This document shows, in pieces, positions 38,752-47,749 of a stretch of 64,000 bases of DNA (the first letter of the stretch is position 1; every line of letters starts with the position of its first letter). The notes under the pieces were generated by a model. The model ran no database searches and was not told the DNA's origin. It saw only the letters and a list, made by a program, of their open reading frames with translations. The translations under genes were made by a program, and so were the position numbers. Source of the DNA: Variovorax dokdonensis (GTDB lineage: Bacteria; Pseudomonadota; Gammaproteobacteria; Burkholderiales; Burkholderiaceae_C). The stretch covers positions 1,054,001 to 1,118,000 of the forward strand of contig NZ_JASZYV010000001.1 in assembly GCF_030316895.1 (NCBI RefSeq), read 5' to 3'.

Positions 38752-39856
38752 TCAGACGCCCTGCTTGAGCGAGGCTTCGATGAACGCGTCGAGGTCGCCG
38801 TCGAGCACCTTCTGCGTGGCCGAGGTCTCGAAGTTGGTGCGCAAGTCCTTGATGCGGCTCTGGTCGAGCACATAGCTGCGGATCTGATGACCCCAGCCCA
38901 CGTCGGTCTTGCCGTCCTCGAGCTTCTGCTGCTCTTCCATGCGCTTGCGCATCTCGTGGTCGTACAGGCGCGAGCGCAGGCGTCGCCAGGCGACGTCGCG
39001 ATTGCTGTGCTGGCTGCGGCTATCCTGGCACTGCACGACGATGCCGGTGGGAATGTGCGTCAGACGCACGGCCGAATCGGTCTTGTTGATGTGCTGTCCG
39101 CCCGCGCCACTGGCACGGTAGGTGTCGGTGCGCACGTCGGCCGGATTGATCTCGATCTCGATCGAGTCGTCGATTTCCGGATAGACGAAGACGCTGGCAA
39201 AGCTCGTGTGTCTGCCGCCCGAGGAATCGAAGGGTGACTTGCGCACCAGGCGATGCACGCCGGTCTCGGTGCGCAGCAGTCCGAAGGCGTACTCGCCCTC
39301 GATCTTGATGGTCGCGCCCTTGATGCCGGCGGTGTCGCCGGGCGACTCGTCTTCGACGGTGGTCTTGAAGCCCTTGCGTTCGGCATAGCGCAGGTACTGG
39401 CGCAGCAGCATGCTGGCCCAGTCGCAGGCCTCGGTGCCGCCGGCGCCGGCCTGAATGTCCAGGAAGGCATTGCTGGGATCGGCCGGGTTGTTGAACATGC
39501 GGCGGAACTCGAGCTTCTCGATCTCCTGCGCAAGTCCGCTGGTCTCGTCGGCGATGGACTGAAGGCTATCGACGTCGCCTTCGTCCTTCGACATCTCGTA
39601 CAGCTCGGTGTTGTCGGCCAGCTCGGAGCCGATGCGCTCGAGCACGAGCACGATGTCGTCGAGCGACTTCTTTTCCTTGCCCAGTTCCTGGGCACGCTTG
39701 GGGTCGTTCCAGACCGTCGGATCTTCTAGCGAGGCGTTGACCGTGCGCAGCCGTTCGAATTTGGCATCGAAGTCAAAGATACCTCCGAAGATCCACCGCG
39801 CGCTGCGTCAGATCCTGGAGGGTTGCGCCAATCTGGTTGATCTGTTCTGCGTCCAT
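38752..39856 (-). CDS. prfB: Peptide chain release factor 2 with programmed +1 frameshift
   Basis: RF2 recognises UGA and UAA stops. The reading begins at ATG 39856, runs 27 codons and meets an in-frame TGA (39775-39773). The slippery context is the classic CGG AGG TAT CTT TGA C, with an internal Shine-Dalgarno-like AGGAGG-type element and CTT slip codon. A +1 shift continues as Asp-Phe-Asp-Ala for 340 more codons, giving 367 residues in all. The SPF recognition tripeptide (KSPFDSS) and GGQ (252-254) are present. The TGA is the autoregulatory signal, not a mutation. A plain ORF caller reports only the part from about 39651 down. Confidence 0.96.
39773..39790 (-). promoter_or_regulatory. prfB frameshift signal
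   Basis: Reading leftward: CGGAGG, then TAT, CTT, TGA and C. The purine-rich element three bases before the CTT slip codon and the TGA-C weak stop context match the conserved RF2 autoregulation site. Confidence 0.93.
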
Positions 39857-39927
39857 GAGGTGTCCTGCCGGTGGAAATCAAACCGGGCATTTTCTCATGG
39901 CGCGGGCCGACCCCGCCGAGGCGGGGC

Positions 39928-40440
39928 TCAGAAGCGGCGGTTGTACGAAAAGAGCAGGCCCGCCGAGCCCAACAGTGACACCTGAACGGAATCCTTTGGG
40001 GTAAAGCGCCATCCAACGGCAGGGATGAGGACCGGCGACCAGCCGTTCTTGTTGAACGGAACCTTGTCCTCGTACGGCTCGACGTAGCCGTACATGATCC
40101 CCGCGACCAGCTTCACGTACAGCGCAGGGACATCGAACAGGTTGTTCCACATGTAGCCCACGTAGGCCGTGCCGGAATCCTGGCCGAAGGAATTGCTGAA
40201 GTAGGCGCCGCCCCACAGCCAGTTGGAGGCGTAGTGGCGCTCGAGACCGATCAGGTAGACGTCCCGGTGGTCGGGATTTCTGCTGAAGTGGTAGGCATAG
40301 GGTGCCAGCGTCAGTTCCCAGGCATCTTCGGTCGGGATGAGCGGCGAGCGCGCTTCCTGTGCATGCAGGGCAGGGGACTGAGTCAGGCCGCCGAGGGCCA
40401 GCAGCAGCCCGGCGGCACCGGTGCGCAACGACATCTTCAT
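39928..40440 (-). CDS. Outer-membrane beta-barrel protein, weakly PagP-like
   Basis: A 170-residue exported protein. The signal peptide ends at LHAQ-E (about residue 28). The mature part has alternating aromatic strands (WELTLAPYAYHFS, LWGGAYFSNSF, AYVGYMWN, VKLVAGIMYGYV) and ends in Phe (YNRRF), as outer-membrane barrels do. Spacing of the Trp-Gly-Gly-x-x-Phe and FSNSFG blocks recalls PagP, the lipid A palmitoyltransferase, but I could not place PagP's catalytic His/Asp/Ser with certainty. Treat the enzyme function as unproven. It stands alone between prfB and a hydrolase. Confidence 0.65.
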   Translation of the reverse strand: MKMSLRTGAAGLLLALGGLTQSPALHAQEARSPLIPTEDAWELTLAPYAYHFSRNPDHRDVYLIGLERHYASNWLWGGAYFSNSFGQDSGTAYVGYMWNNLFDVPALYVKLVAGIMYGYVEPYEDKVPFNKNGWSPVLIPAVGWRFTPKDSVQVSLLGSAGLLFSYNRRF

Positions 40441-40516
40441 TGTGGGTTTCCCTGTCGGTGGTCCGACGTTTTTGTATCCGGAGGGCGATGCGCCGGGATT
40501 CTCTCAGAGCCCGCGT

Positions 40517-41434
40517 TCAGCTCCCGTTCAGGAAAACCTCTATGAGGCGTGCGACCTCCTCCGGTTGGTCGTGGTGCATCATGTGGCCGGCATCGTTCAA
40601 CTGCGTGAAAGCGACGTCGGGAACTTCTCGCAGGCGCGCGAGAAGGTCGTCCTGGTGGCCGCGCGCCTTCCAGGTCTTCACGATGCCTTCCGTACCTTCG
40701 ACCACCAGCACTGGAGCCTTGATGGCGCGATAGAGCTCGATCGCCTCATCCACCCGGTACAAATTGGCGTTGACGATCTTGTGCGCCGAGTCGCCGCGAA
40801 TGGCCCAGCCCGCCGTGCCGTCCGCTCGCGTGCAGGGCCCTGCCCAATGACCGGCGAGCCATTCCGCCTTGTCCTCGGAAAGGCGCGGGTTGGTGCGCAT
40901 GAGGCGTCGCGCCACGCCGGAGAGTTCTGCATAGGTCTGCAGTTCGAGTTCGCCGCGCGCATGCGACTTGAGCTGGTCCATCCATTGCGCATAGCGAGCG
41001 GGTGCTTGCTCGGGTTGCGTCTGCGGCATGCCAAAGCCTTCGAGATTGACCAGCCGCCTCACGCGCTCTGGCCGGGCGCCGGCATAAAACATCAGGATGT
41101 TCGCGCCCATGCTGTGTCCGACGATGTCCACGCTCTGGCCCGGCAGGTAGTGGTCCAGCAGGCCGTCCAGATCGGCCAGGTAGTCGGGAAACCAGAAGTT
41201 GTCGGTGCCTTTGGCGTCGGTCAGTCCGAAGCCGCGCCAGTCGGGCGCGATGACCGGGCGGCCGGCATCGAGCGCGTCCACCACGAACTGGAAAGAAGCG
41301 CCCACGTCCATCCATCCATGCAGCATGACGACAGGCGCCTGGCCGGCGGCCAGGTCGCCCCAGATGCGGACGTGGTGCGAGAGGCCGCGTAGCGGCACGA
41401 ACTCACTGCGGCTGTGTCTGAGTGGCTGGTACAT
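40517..41434 (-). CDS. Alpha/beta hydrolase
   Basis: A 305-residue cytosolic hydrolase. The oxyanion strand is MLHGWMDVG, the nucleophile elbow is GHSMGA (Ser), and a late His lies in NDAGHMMHHDQP. It resembles the broad MhpC/epoxide-hydrolase-like group; the substrate is not readable. ATG at 41434 is chosen over the ORF edge at 41461; a TATCAT -10-like box ends seven bases before it, so its mRNA may be nearly leaderless. It is divergent from the aldo/keto reductase gene. Confidence 0.8.
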   Translation of the reverse strand: MYQPLRHSRSEFVPLRGLSHHVRIWGDLAAGQAPVVMLHGWMDVGASFQFVVDALDAGRPVIAPDWRGFGLTDAKGTDNFWFPDYLADLDGLLDHYLPGQSVDIVGHSMGANILMFYAGARPERVRRLVNLEGFGMPQTQPEQAPARYAQWMDQLKSHARGELELQTYAELSGVARRLMRTNPRLSEDKAEWLAGHWAGPCTRADGTAGWAIRGDSAHKIVNANLYRVDEAIELYRAIKAPVLVVEGTEGIVKTWKARGHQDDLLARLREVPDVAFTQLNDAGHMMHHDQPEEVARLIEVFLNGS

Positions 41435-41480
41435 GACAGGGATGATACGAAGCCGCGCCACGCGAAACGCATGCTCTTTC

Positions 41481-41486
41481 TAGAAT
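41481..41486 (+). promoter_or_regulatory. -10 box of the aldo/keto reductase gene
   Basis: TAGAAT ends eight bases before the ATG at 41495, so transcription would start at or within two bases of the start codon. No Shine-Dalgarno sequence lies between. Confidence 0.5.
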
Positions 41487-41494
41487 CGCGGCCC

Positions 41495-42568
41495 ATGACA
41501 GCACTCAACCCCAACGTGCGGCTCGGCCGCAGCGAGCTCCAAGTGACGCCCATCTGCCTGGGCACCATGACTTTCGGTGAGCAGGTCCAGGAAGGCGAAG
41601 CCCATGCGATCCTCGATCGCGCGCTGGAGCGTGGCGTGAACTTCATCGACACGGCCGAGATGTATGCCGTGCCGGCACGCAAGGAAACCTATGGCGCCAC
41701 CGAGGCCATCATCGGTAGCTGGTTTGCCAAGCGGCCCGAGGTTCGATCCAAGGTCGTGCTCGCCACCAAGGTCGCCGGTCCATCGCGCGGCATGCCCTGG
41801 GTTCGCGATGGGCAGGGGATGACGCCGCAAGACATCGTCGCATCCTGCGAAGCCAGCCTTCGCCGTTTGCGCACGGACGTGATCGATCTCTACCAGATCC
41901 ACTGGCCCGAGCGCCATGTGCCCGCCTTCGGATCGATGGTCTACGACCCCAGCCTGGAGCGCTCCGCCACACCCATCCTGGCGCAACTCGAGGCACTCGA
42001 CGGCCTTGTCAAGGCCGGCAAGGTGCGCGCCATCGGCCTGTCGAACGAAACCCCCTATGGCGTGCACGAGTTCGTGCGCCTTGCGGAGCAGCACGGCCTG
42101 GCCCGCGTGGCAACGGTGCAGAACGCCTACTGCCTGCTCAACCGCACGGTCGAGAACGGTCTGGACGAGACGATGCATCGCCTCGACGTCGCGCTGCTGG
42201 CGTATTCGCCGCTGGGTTTCGGCTTGCTGACGGGCAAGTACGACGAAAGCGGGACCACCGGCCCCGATGCGCCGAAGGAGGCGCGCATCGCCAAGTACGA
42301 ATCGGTGCGCAACCAGCGCTGGGGGCGCGCCGATGGGCTGAAGGCTGCCCGCCGCTACAACGCGCTGGCTCGCGAGCACGGCCTGACGCCAACCCAGATG
42401 GCCCTGGCCTTCGACTACACCCGCTGGCAGGTGGCCAGCACGATCATCGGCGTGACCAGCGTGGTGCAATTGGACGAAGACCTCGACGCATGGGGCACGA
42501 CGCTCTCGCCCGAATTGCTGGCGGAGATCGACAAGATCCGCTGGGACGCGCGCGACCCGAGCGCCTGA
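41495..42568 (+). CDS. Aldo/keto reductase (Tas-like)
   Basis: A 357-residue NADPH-dependent TIM-barrel oxidoreductase. It has the Asp and Tyr of [10 protein letters not shown] (about 50-59), catalytic Lys (LATKVAG), the His of IHWPERH, and cofactor residues [12 protein letters not shown] near the C terminus. It most resembles E. coli Tas and YajO-like reductases ([27 protein letters not shown]). The substrate is unknown. The start codon follows a -10 box almost directly. Confidence 0.88.
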   Translation: MTALNPNVRLGRSELQVTPICLGTMTFGEQVQEGEAHAILDRALERGVNFIDTAEMYAVPARKETYGATEAIIGSWFAKRPEVRSKVVLATKVAGPSRGMPWVRDGQGMTPQDIVASCEASLRRLRTDVIDLYQIHWPERHVPAFGSMVYDPSLERSATPILAQLEALDGLVKAGKVRAIGLSNETPYGVHEFVRLAEQHGLARVATVQNAYCLLNRTVENGLDETMHRLDVALLAYSPLGFGLLTGKYDESGTTGPDAPKEARIAKYESVRNQRWGRADGLKAARRYNALAREHGLTPTQMALAFDYTRWQVASTIIGVTSVVQLDEDLDAWGTTLSPELLAEIDKIRWDARDPSA

Positions 42569-42582
42569 ATCCAAGCCCGTCG

Positions 42583-43080
42583 ATGGCCATGGCCAAGAAG
42601 ACGCATGTCTCCGAGACGCCGGCCACGCAGATGCTGCGTGCGCACGGCATCGCGTTCAGCGAGCATCCGTACGAATACCTGGAGCACGGCGGCGCGCAGC
42701 ACAGCGCCAAGGTGCTCGGAATGGACCCGTTCGCTGTGGTCAAGACGCTGGTGATGCAGGACCAGGACGCCAAGCCGCTTCTGGTGCTGATGCATGGCAA
42801 CCGCACAGTTTCGACCAAGAACCTGGCGCGGCAGATCGGTGCCAAGTCGGTCGAGCCCTGCAAGCCCGAGGTGGCGAATCGCCACAGCGGATATCTGGTG
42901 GGTGGCACCTCGCCCTTCGGCACGCGACGCGAGATGCCCGTCTACATCGAGTCGAGCATCCTCGAACTGCCGCGTATCGCGATCAATGGCGGGCGTCGCG
43001 GCTATCTGGTGGGCATCGATCCTCAGGCATGCGTGAAGCTGCTTCACGCCAAGCCGGTGCAGTGCGCGCTGGCAGAATAG
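42583..43080 (+). CDS. ybaK: Aminoacyl-tRNA deacylase, YbaK family
   Basis: A 165-residue editing enzyme that hydrolyses Cys-tRNA(Pro) and similar misacylated tRNAs. It shows the YbaK fold features [27 protein letters not shown] with the essential Lys, [18 protein letters not shown] and [12 protein letters not shown]. Two ATGs are possible (42583 and 42589). It follows the aldo/keto reductase by 14 bases and precedes plsY closely, so the three may be co-transcribed. Confidence 0.92.
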   Translation: MAMAKKTHVSETPATQMLRAHGIAFSEHPYEYLEHGGAQHSAKVLGMDPFAVVKTLVMQDQDAKPLLVLMHGNRTVSTKNLARQIGAKSVEPCKPEVANRHSGYLVGGTSPFGTRREMPVYIESSILELPRIAINGGRRGYLVGIDPQACVKLLHAKPVQCALAE

Positions 43081-43106
43081 CCAGCCCTTTCTCCCTGGAG
43101 CGCGCG

Positions 43107-43754
43107 TTGAGTTCTTTTTCCCTTCCCGCCCTGCTGGCCATCGTGGCTTCCTACCTCATCGGTTCGCTGTCGTTCGCGGTGATCGTGAGCAAGGCAATGG
43201 GCATGGACGACCCGCGCAGCTATGGCAGCAAGAACCCCGGAGCCACCAATGTGCTGCGTTCGGGCCGAAAGGGTGCCGCCTTGGCCACTCTGGTCCTGGA
43301 TGCCGCCAAGGGCTGGCTCCCGGTGTTTCTGATTCAACGCTACGGCGCCGCGTGGGGGCTCGATGCAGGCATTGCGGCACTGGCCGGACTGGCTGCATTC
43401 CTGGGCCACCTCTATCCGGTGTACTTTCGCTTCCAGGGCGGCAAGGGTGTGGCGACGGCGGCCGGTGTGCTGCTCGGCCTTACGCCCTGGCTGGGGCTTG
43501 CCACGGGGCTGACCTGGCTGATCATCGCCGTGTTCTTTCGCTATTCGTCGCTGGCTTCGCTGGTGGCGGCCTTCTTCGCGCCTGCCTACTACCTGATCGG
43601 CGGCGGCATTGCCTGGCCGCTGGTGCCGCTGGCACTGGTGGCCCTCGTCGTGATGAGCCTGCTGCTGGTCTGGCGCCATCGCGAGAACATCCGGCGACTG
43701 CTGGCGGGCACCGAGTCCAAGCTCGGCTCGAAGTCCAAGTCCGCCGCGTCCTGA
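43107..43754 (+). CDS. plsY: Glycerol-3-phosphate acyltransferase PlsY
   Basis: A 215-residue inner-membrane enzyme that transfers the acyl group from acyl-phosphate to glycerol 3-phosphate, the first step of phospholipid synthesis. The three PlsY motifs are present: [15 protein letters not shown] near the start, [12 protein letters not shown], and KGVATAAGV. There are about five hydrophobic helices. TTG at 43107 is the start: GGAG lies six bases upstream and the sequence then reads [19 protein letters not shown]. It ends with a Lys/Ser tail. Confidence 0.92.
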   Translation: MSSFSLPALLAIVASYLIGSLSFAVIVSKAMGMDDPRSYGSKNPGATNVLRSGRKGAALATLVLDAAKGWLPVFLIQRYGAAWGLDAGIAALAGLAAFLGHLYPVYFRFQGGKGVATAAGVLLGLTPWLGLATGLTWLIIAVFFRYSSLASLVAAFFAPAYYLIGGGIAWPLVPLALVALVVMSLLLVWRHRENIRRLLAGTESKLGSKSKSAAS

Positions 43755-43777
43755 ACCCAACCGAATCAAGACCTTCC

Positions 43778-44131
43778 ATGGCAGAACTTCAACGCTTTCA
43801 CGTCGGTCCGCGCCTGTCCGAAATGGCCGTGCACAACGGCACCATCTATCTGGCCGGACAGGTGCCGGACGATCCGAGCAAGGACATCAAGGGCCAGACG
43901 GCTGAGGTGCTCGCCATGGTCGACCGTCTGTTGGCCGAGGCGGGCAGCGACAAGACGCGGATTCTGATGACCCAGATCTTCCTCAAGGACATCGGCGAGA
44001 TCGGCCAGATGAACGAGGTCTGGGACGCATGGATTCCCGCTGGTCACACGCCACCGCGGGCGACGGTGCAGGCGGCCATGGCGAACGAGCAATACCGCAT
44101 CGAGATCGTGGTGACGGCGGCCAAGCCCTGA
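43778..44131 (+). CDS. RidA-family protein
   Basis: A 117-residue YjgF/RidA homologue, which hydrolyses reactive enamine/imine intermediates or related compounds. Conserved pieces are YLAGQVPDD, GQTAEVLAMVDRLLAEAGS, ILMTQIFLKDI and PPRATVQA with the key Arg. It probably forms a trimer in the cytosol. It lies 23 bases after plsY. The stop is followed by a GC hairpin (44143-44159), and the convergent retropepsin gene ends at 44174. Confidence 0.9.
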   Translation: MAELQRFHVGPRLSEMAVHNGTIYLAGQVPDDPSKDIKGQTAEVLAMVDRLLAEAGSDKTRILMTQIFLKDIGEIGQMNEVWDAWIPAGHTPPRATVQAAMANEQYRIEIVVTAAKP

Positions 44132-44173
44132 CGACCGTCCCTGCCCCGCGGCGCGGGGCGTGCAAAGAAGGCC

Positions 44174-44821
44174 TCAATAGCGCTTGGTCAGCACCATCTG
44201 GTCGCCTTCGCGTTGCATGTTGAAGCGGCTGATGAAGCTGTTGCCGAGCAGCACGTAGGGCATGGGCTGCTCGGAGACGAGTGCATCGACGCCCGTGACT
44301 TCCACGTCGCCGACCCGCACCGAATCGAGCCTGACGCGCCACGCGGCCGCCACGCCGTTGGCGGTGTTCACGCGCACGGGGTTCTTCTTGTCGTACTGAA
44401 GGCCGATGCGCAGCGCATCGGCGGCCGAGATGGCCACCACCGTGGCGCCCGTGTCCACCATGAAGTTGACCGATCGGCCGTTGATGGCGCCCAGCGTCAT
44501 GAAGTGTCCGCCGCTGTTGGCCGGCAAGACGATGCGGCTGCCGCCGCTGGCACTGGCGCCGCCATCGCCCACGATGGTGGGTGTGTCCATGCGCAAGGTG
44601 GATCGCTGGCCGCCCATCTCGACGACCGCCTGGTCGCCTTGGACCGAAATCAGCCGCACGCCGTCGATCACCTGGCCAGGGGCCACGGTGCGTGGCGCAC
44701 CGCCGTCGATCATCAGGATGGCACGGTTGCCGATGGTGCCCGTCAACGTCACGGCACCGGCGTGCGCCAGGCCCGACGCCAGCGCGAACGCGGCCACAGG
44801 GACAAGCCAGAGTCGCTTCAC
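44174..44821 (-). CDS. Exported retropepsin-like aspartic protease (clan AA)
   Basis: A 215-residue protein of the TIGR02281 kind. A signal peptide ends at LAHA-G (about residue 21); the protease domain is in the C-terminal half, with VDTGAT as the single-copy active-site Asp, so it should work as a homodimer. It starts with GTG, 17 bases after yajQ. Its role is unknown; periplasmic location is inferred from the signal peptide. Confidence 0.82.
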   Translation of the reverse strand: MKRLWLVPVAAFALASGLAHAGAVTLTGTIGNRAILMIDGGAPRTVAPGQVIDGVRLISVQGDQAVVEMGGQRSTLRMDTPTIVGDGGASASGGSRIVLPANSGGHFMTLGAINGRSVNFMVDTGATVVAISAADALRIGLQYDKKNPVRVNTANGVAAAWRVRLDSVRVGDVEVTGVDALVSEQPMPYVLLGNSFISRFNMQREGDQMVLTKRY

Positions 44822-44838
44822 GCGCGCGGCTCGCTTCT

Positions 44839-45324
44839 TCAGTCGCGGAAGTTGTTGAAGCTCAGGGGCAGATCGTCCATGTCCTTGCGGATCAGGGCCA
44901 TCGCGGCCTGCAGGTCGTCGCGCTTGGCGCCGGTGACGCGCACCGCGTCGCCCTGGATGGCGGCCTGCACCTTCATCTTGCTGTCCTTGATCAGCCGGGT
45001 GATCTTCTTGGCCTGCTCGGCCTCGATGCCGCTCTTGACCTTGAACACCTGCTTGACCTTGTCGCCGCCGATCTTCTGCACGGCGCCCTTGTCGAGAAAG
45101 CGCACGTCGACATTGCGCTTGGTCATCTTGTTGCGCAGGATGTCCTCGATCTGGGTCAGCTGGAATTCGGCGTCACCGGTGAGGGTGATGTCCTTGTCCT
45201 TGAGTTCGACCGCGGCGGACGTGCCCTTGAAGTCGAACCGCGTCGAGATTTCCTTGGCGGTGTTGTCGACGGCATTGCGCACTTCTGGCAGGTCGGGTTC
45301 GCAGACGGTATCGAAAGACGGCAT
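44839..45324 (-). CDS. yajQ: YajQ-family cyclic-di-GMP/nucleotide-binding protein
   Basis: A 161-residue protein of two similar alpha/beta halves. Family markers are [21 protein letters not shown] at the start (abridged), RFDFKGTSA and [13 protein letters not shown] near the end. Some members bind cyclic di-GMP and act as co-regulators; whether this one does is not shown by sequence. It diverges from murB, 54 bases away. Confidence 0.93.
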   Translation of the reverse strand: MPSFDTVCEPDLPEVRNAVDNTAKEISTRFDFKGTSAAVELKDKDITLTGDAEFQLTQIEDILRNKMTKRNVDVRFLDKGAVQKIGGDKVKQVFKVKSGIEAEQAKKITRLIKDSKMKVQAAIQGDAVRVTGAKRDDLQAAMALIRKDMDDLPLSFNNFRD

Positions 45325-45363
45325 GGCGAGGCTCTCCGGGATGCGCGAGTGTCAGATTGGGAA

Positions 45364-45372
45364 TGCGACAAT
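45364..45372 (+). promoter_or_regulatory. Extended -10-like element of murB
   Basis: TGCGACAAT ends six bases before the murB ATG, so the transcript would be leaderless. The same string is found before rhlE, and GCGACAAT before folC. Confidence 0.48.
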
Positions 45373-45378
45373 TCTCCC

Positions 45379-46431
45379 ATGATCGTGGAGCAAAACGTCC
45401 CGCTGCAACCCTATAACAGCTTTGGCATCGTCGCGCGAGCCCAGCATCTGGTCCGCATTCGCGACGAGGCCGATGTGGCGGCGCTGCTGGCTGATGCGCG
45501 CTGGCACGACACGCCCAAGTTCGTCTTGGGCGGCGGCAGCAACATCGTGCTGACGGGCGACGTCAAGCCCTTGGTGCTCAAGGTCGAGATCATGGGGCGG
45601 CGACTGATCGAAGACGGTCCTCGCGCCACCGTCGTGGAGGTGGGGGCGGGCGAGATCTGGCACGACATGGTCCGCTGGACCCTCGACCAGGGCTGGCCCG
45701 GGCTGGAGAACATGGGGCTCATTCCGGGGACGGTGGGCGGCGCGCCGGTGCAGAACATCGGGGCTTACGGCGTCGAGCTCCAGGACAGGTTCGATTCGCT
45801 CGATGCCATCGACTTGCAGACCGGCGAGACCTTCACGCTGGATGCTGCGCAATGCGGCTTCGGCTATCGAGATTCGGTGTTCAAGCATGCGCCCGGCGGC
45901 CCGAAGGATCTTGGCCTTGCCGGCCGAGCCCTGATCACCCGAGTCCGCCTGCGCTTGCCCAAGCCCTGGAAGCCCGAACTGGGCTATCTCGATCTGGAGC
46001 GCAAGATGGCCGAGACCGGCGTCGCGGAGCCGGACGCGCGCCAGATCTTCGACTGGGTGTGCGCGATCCGCCAAAACAAGTTGCCCGACTGGCGAGTGCT
46101 GGGCAACGCCGGCAGCTTCTTCAAGAACCCGACCGTCACGGCCGAGCAGTGCGCCGACATCATCGCGCGCGATCCGAAGATCGTGCACTACCCGATGGAC
46201 GACGGCAGCATCAAGCTCGCCGCAGGCTGGCTGATCGACGCGTGCGGATGGAAGGGAAAGTCGGTCGGCAACGCGGGCGTCTACGAGCGCCAGGCGCTGG
46301 TGCTGGTCAACCGCGGCGGGCGGACCCATCCGGCGACGGGCGGCGAAGTGATGACGCTGGCCAAGGCGATCCAGACGAGTGTCTATGAACGGTTCGGCAT
46401 CCTGCTCGAGCCGGAGCCGGTCGTGATCTGA
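45379..46431 (+). CDS. murB: UDP-N-acetylenolpyruvoylglucosamine reductase
   Basis: A 350-residue FAD enzyme that reduces UDP-GlcNAc-enolpyruvate to UDP-MurNAc for peptidoglycan synthesis. It has the FAD-binding VLGGGSN, a GTVGGAPVQNIGAYGVE segment, the CGFGYRDSVFK loop of type I MurB, catalytic Ser in NAGSFFKNP, and the C-terminal HPATGGEVMTLA region. The longer reading to 44581 overlaps yajQ and the retropepsin and is rejected. A GC-rich hairpin at 46440-46464 follows the stop. Confidence 0.95.
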   Translation: MIVEQNVPLQPYNSFGIVARAQHLVRIRDEADVAALLADARWHDTPKFVLGGGSNIVLTGDVKPLVLKVEIMGRRLIEDGPRATVVEVGAGEIWHDMVRWTLDQGWPGLENMGLIPGTVGGAPVQNIGAYGVELQDRFDSLDAIDLQTGETFTLDAAQCGFGYRDSVFKHAPGGPKDLGLAGRALITRVRLRLPKPWKPELGYLDLERKMAETGVAEPDARQIFDWVCAIRQNKLPDWRVLGNAGSFFKNPTVTAEQCADIIARDPKIVHYPMDDGSIKLAAGWLIDACGWKGKSVGNAGVYERQALVLVNRGGRTHPATGGEVMTLAKAIQTSVYERFGILLEPEPVVI

Positions 46432-46439
46432 ATCGGACC

Positions 46440-46464
46440 GGTGCAGGCATGCTTGCCCTGCACC
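46440..46464. terminator. Hairpin between convergent murB and fatty acid hydroxylase genes
   Basis: A stem pairs GGTGCAGGCA-type left and right arms with a one-base bulge across 25 bases. It has no T-tract on either strand, so terminator function is uncertain. Confidence 0.4.
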
Positions 46465-46472
46465 AGATCGGG

Positions 46473-47705
46473 TCATTCGTTCGCGGCCAATCCGGTCATG
46501 GGCGACACGTGCCGCGCGGGCTCGGCTGGCGGGGAGTAGTTCATGATCAGATATTCCTTCGACCGCGGCGGCTTGTAGTTCACCGACCCGAACAGGATGA
46601 AGAACCAGTGGCGCACCGAGTTGTGCCGCAACTCGTACGCGATGGTGGCCCAGCCTGAGAAATACATCGCCAGCGGATTCATCCTGATCTTTGGCTGGTT
46701 GGTCAACCCGACCGGCGGCTTGGTTGCCCGTGGCGCCACGTAGGTGCCGAACAACTTGTCCCACAGCATGAAGCCGCCGCCGCCGAGATTGTTGATCTCC
46801 TCTCCCTCGACGGCAGAGTGATGCATGTAGTGGTACGGGCCCGCGCCAAAGAAATGAAACACGACCTTCAGCCAAGGCTTGGCGCATACCCAGTCGTAGA
46901 AGGCCGAGGCGTGATTGAACTTCTCCGTCATGATGGTCAGCATCTGGAAGACAAGTACCTCCATCAGCAGGGGTTCATGGTGGAAGAGTTTCGACGCCAT
47001 GAGCAGGACCATGAATTCCACAGCCTTGGTCAAGAAGCCCAGGGCATACGCCGGGCCTACTCCTGCAGGGTGCAGGACCTCGGCGGTGTGGTGAACGCGA
47101 TGCGACACGTACCACAGCAGGCGCGACCAATGCACGAGGTAGTGCCGAAGAAACGTGGCCAGATCCGCCAGCACGATGCTGGCGAACACGGCGAGCAGAT
47201 AGGGCAGGGAAACCAGCGTCGGGACATGCGCTGCCACCCACGCTTCCACCTTGGGGGCCACGAGTTCCGGCTGCAGCCATGTGGGAACGCCAAGGTCGAG
47301 TTCGCCCGCCATCGCCAACGCGGCCCAGATTCCGCCGATCAAAAGAGCGGAGACGGCAAAGTCGATGACATTGACGCAGGCATGCGTCCACACCGAGACC
47401 TGCGTCCTGTGCCTGCCGTAGACCGGGTAGGCCTTGACCATGGCCAGCCACGCGTGCAGCGCCACGTAGAGCGAGATGAAGGACAAGACCGCCACGCCCA
47501 GTACGGTGTAGCCTGATTGGCTCGGGAAGGCATCCGCGTATTTGCGCGTTTCCGGATCAATTTCCGAAAGGAGCAGCGCCGTTAGTTTGGCTCCCGTGTC
47601 GCCAAGGACATCAAATGCGACAAACAAGATGATGAACAACGGCAGGAAATAGGTGAACCATTTAAATCTCGCGTTGTTGAAATCGTAGTCCCATAGTTTT
47701 TTCAA
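46473..47705 (-). CDS. Sterol desaturase/fatty acid hydroxylase family membrane protein
   Basis: A 410-residue di-iron membrane protein with about seven hydrophobic segments. The histidine boxes are RHYLVHW (HxxxH), SHRVHH (HxxHH) and YHYMHH (HxxHH). Length and layout recall alkylglycerol monooxygenase and C-5 sterol desaturases; the substrate lipid is unknown. Translation starts at TTG, with GGGAGG seven bases upstream. It follows the anchored hydrolase gene by 44 bases in the same direction. Codon use and base composition drop in G+C towards its 5' end. Confidence 0.82.
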   Translation of the reverse strand: MKKLWDYDFNNARFKWFTYFLPLFIILFVAFDVLGDTGAKLTALLLSEIDPETRKYADAFPSQSGYTVLGVAVLSFISLYVALHAWLAMVKAYPVYGRHRTQVSVWTHACVNVIDFAVSALLIGGIWAALAMAGELDLGVPTWLQPELVAPKVEAWVAAHVPTLVSLPYLLAVFASIVLADLATFLRHYLVHWSRLLWYVSHRVHHTAEVLHPAGVGPAYALGFLTKAVEFMVLLMASKLFHHEPLLMEVLVFQMLTIMTEKFNHASAFYDWVCAKPWLKVVFHFFGAGPYHYMHHSAVEGEEINNLGGGGFMLWDKLFGTYVAPRATKPPVGLTNQPKIRMNPLAMYFSGWATIAYELRHNSVRHWFFILFGSVNYKPPRSKEYLIMNYSPPAEPARHVSPMTGLAANE

Positions 47706-47749
47706 CGCCTTGCCTCCCTTTTTTTTGATGGCTTCGAGTTCGAATAAAG

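Noticed and set aside
39660..39856. prfB as a pseudogene because of an internal TGA
   Set aside because: The TGA sits in the conserved RF2 programmed-frameshift context and the rest of the protein is intact.
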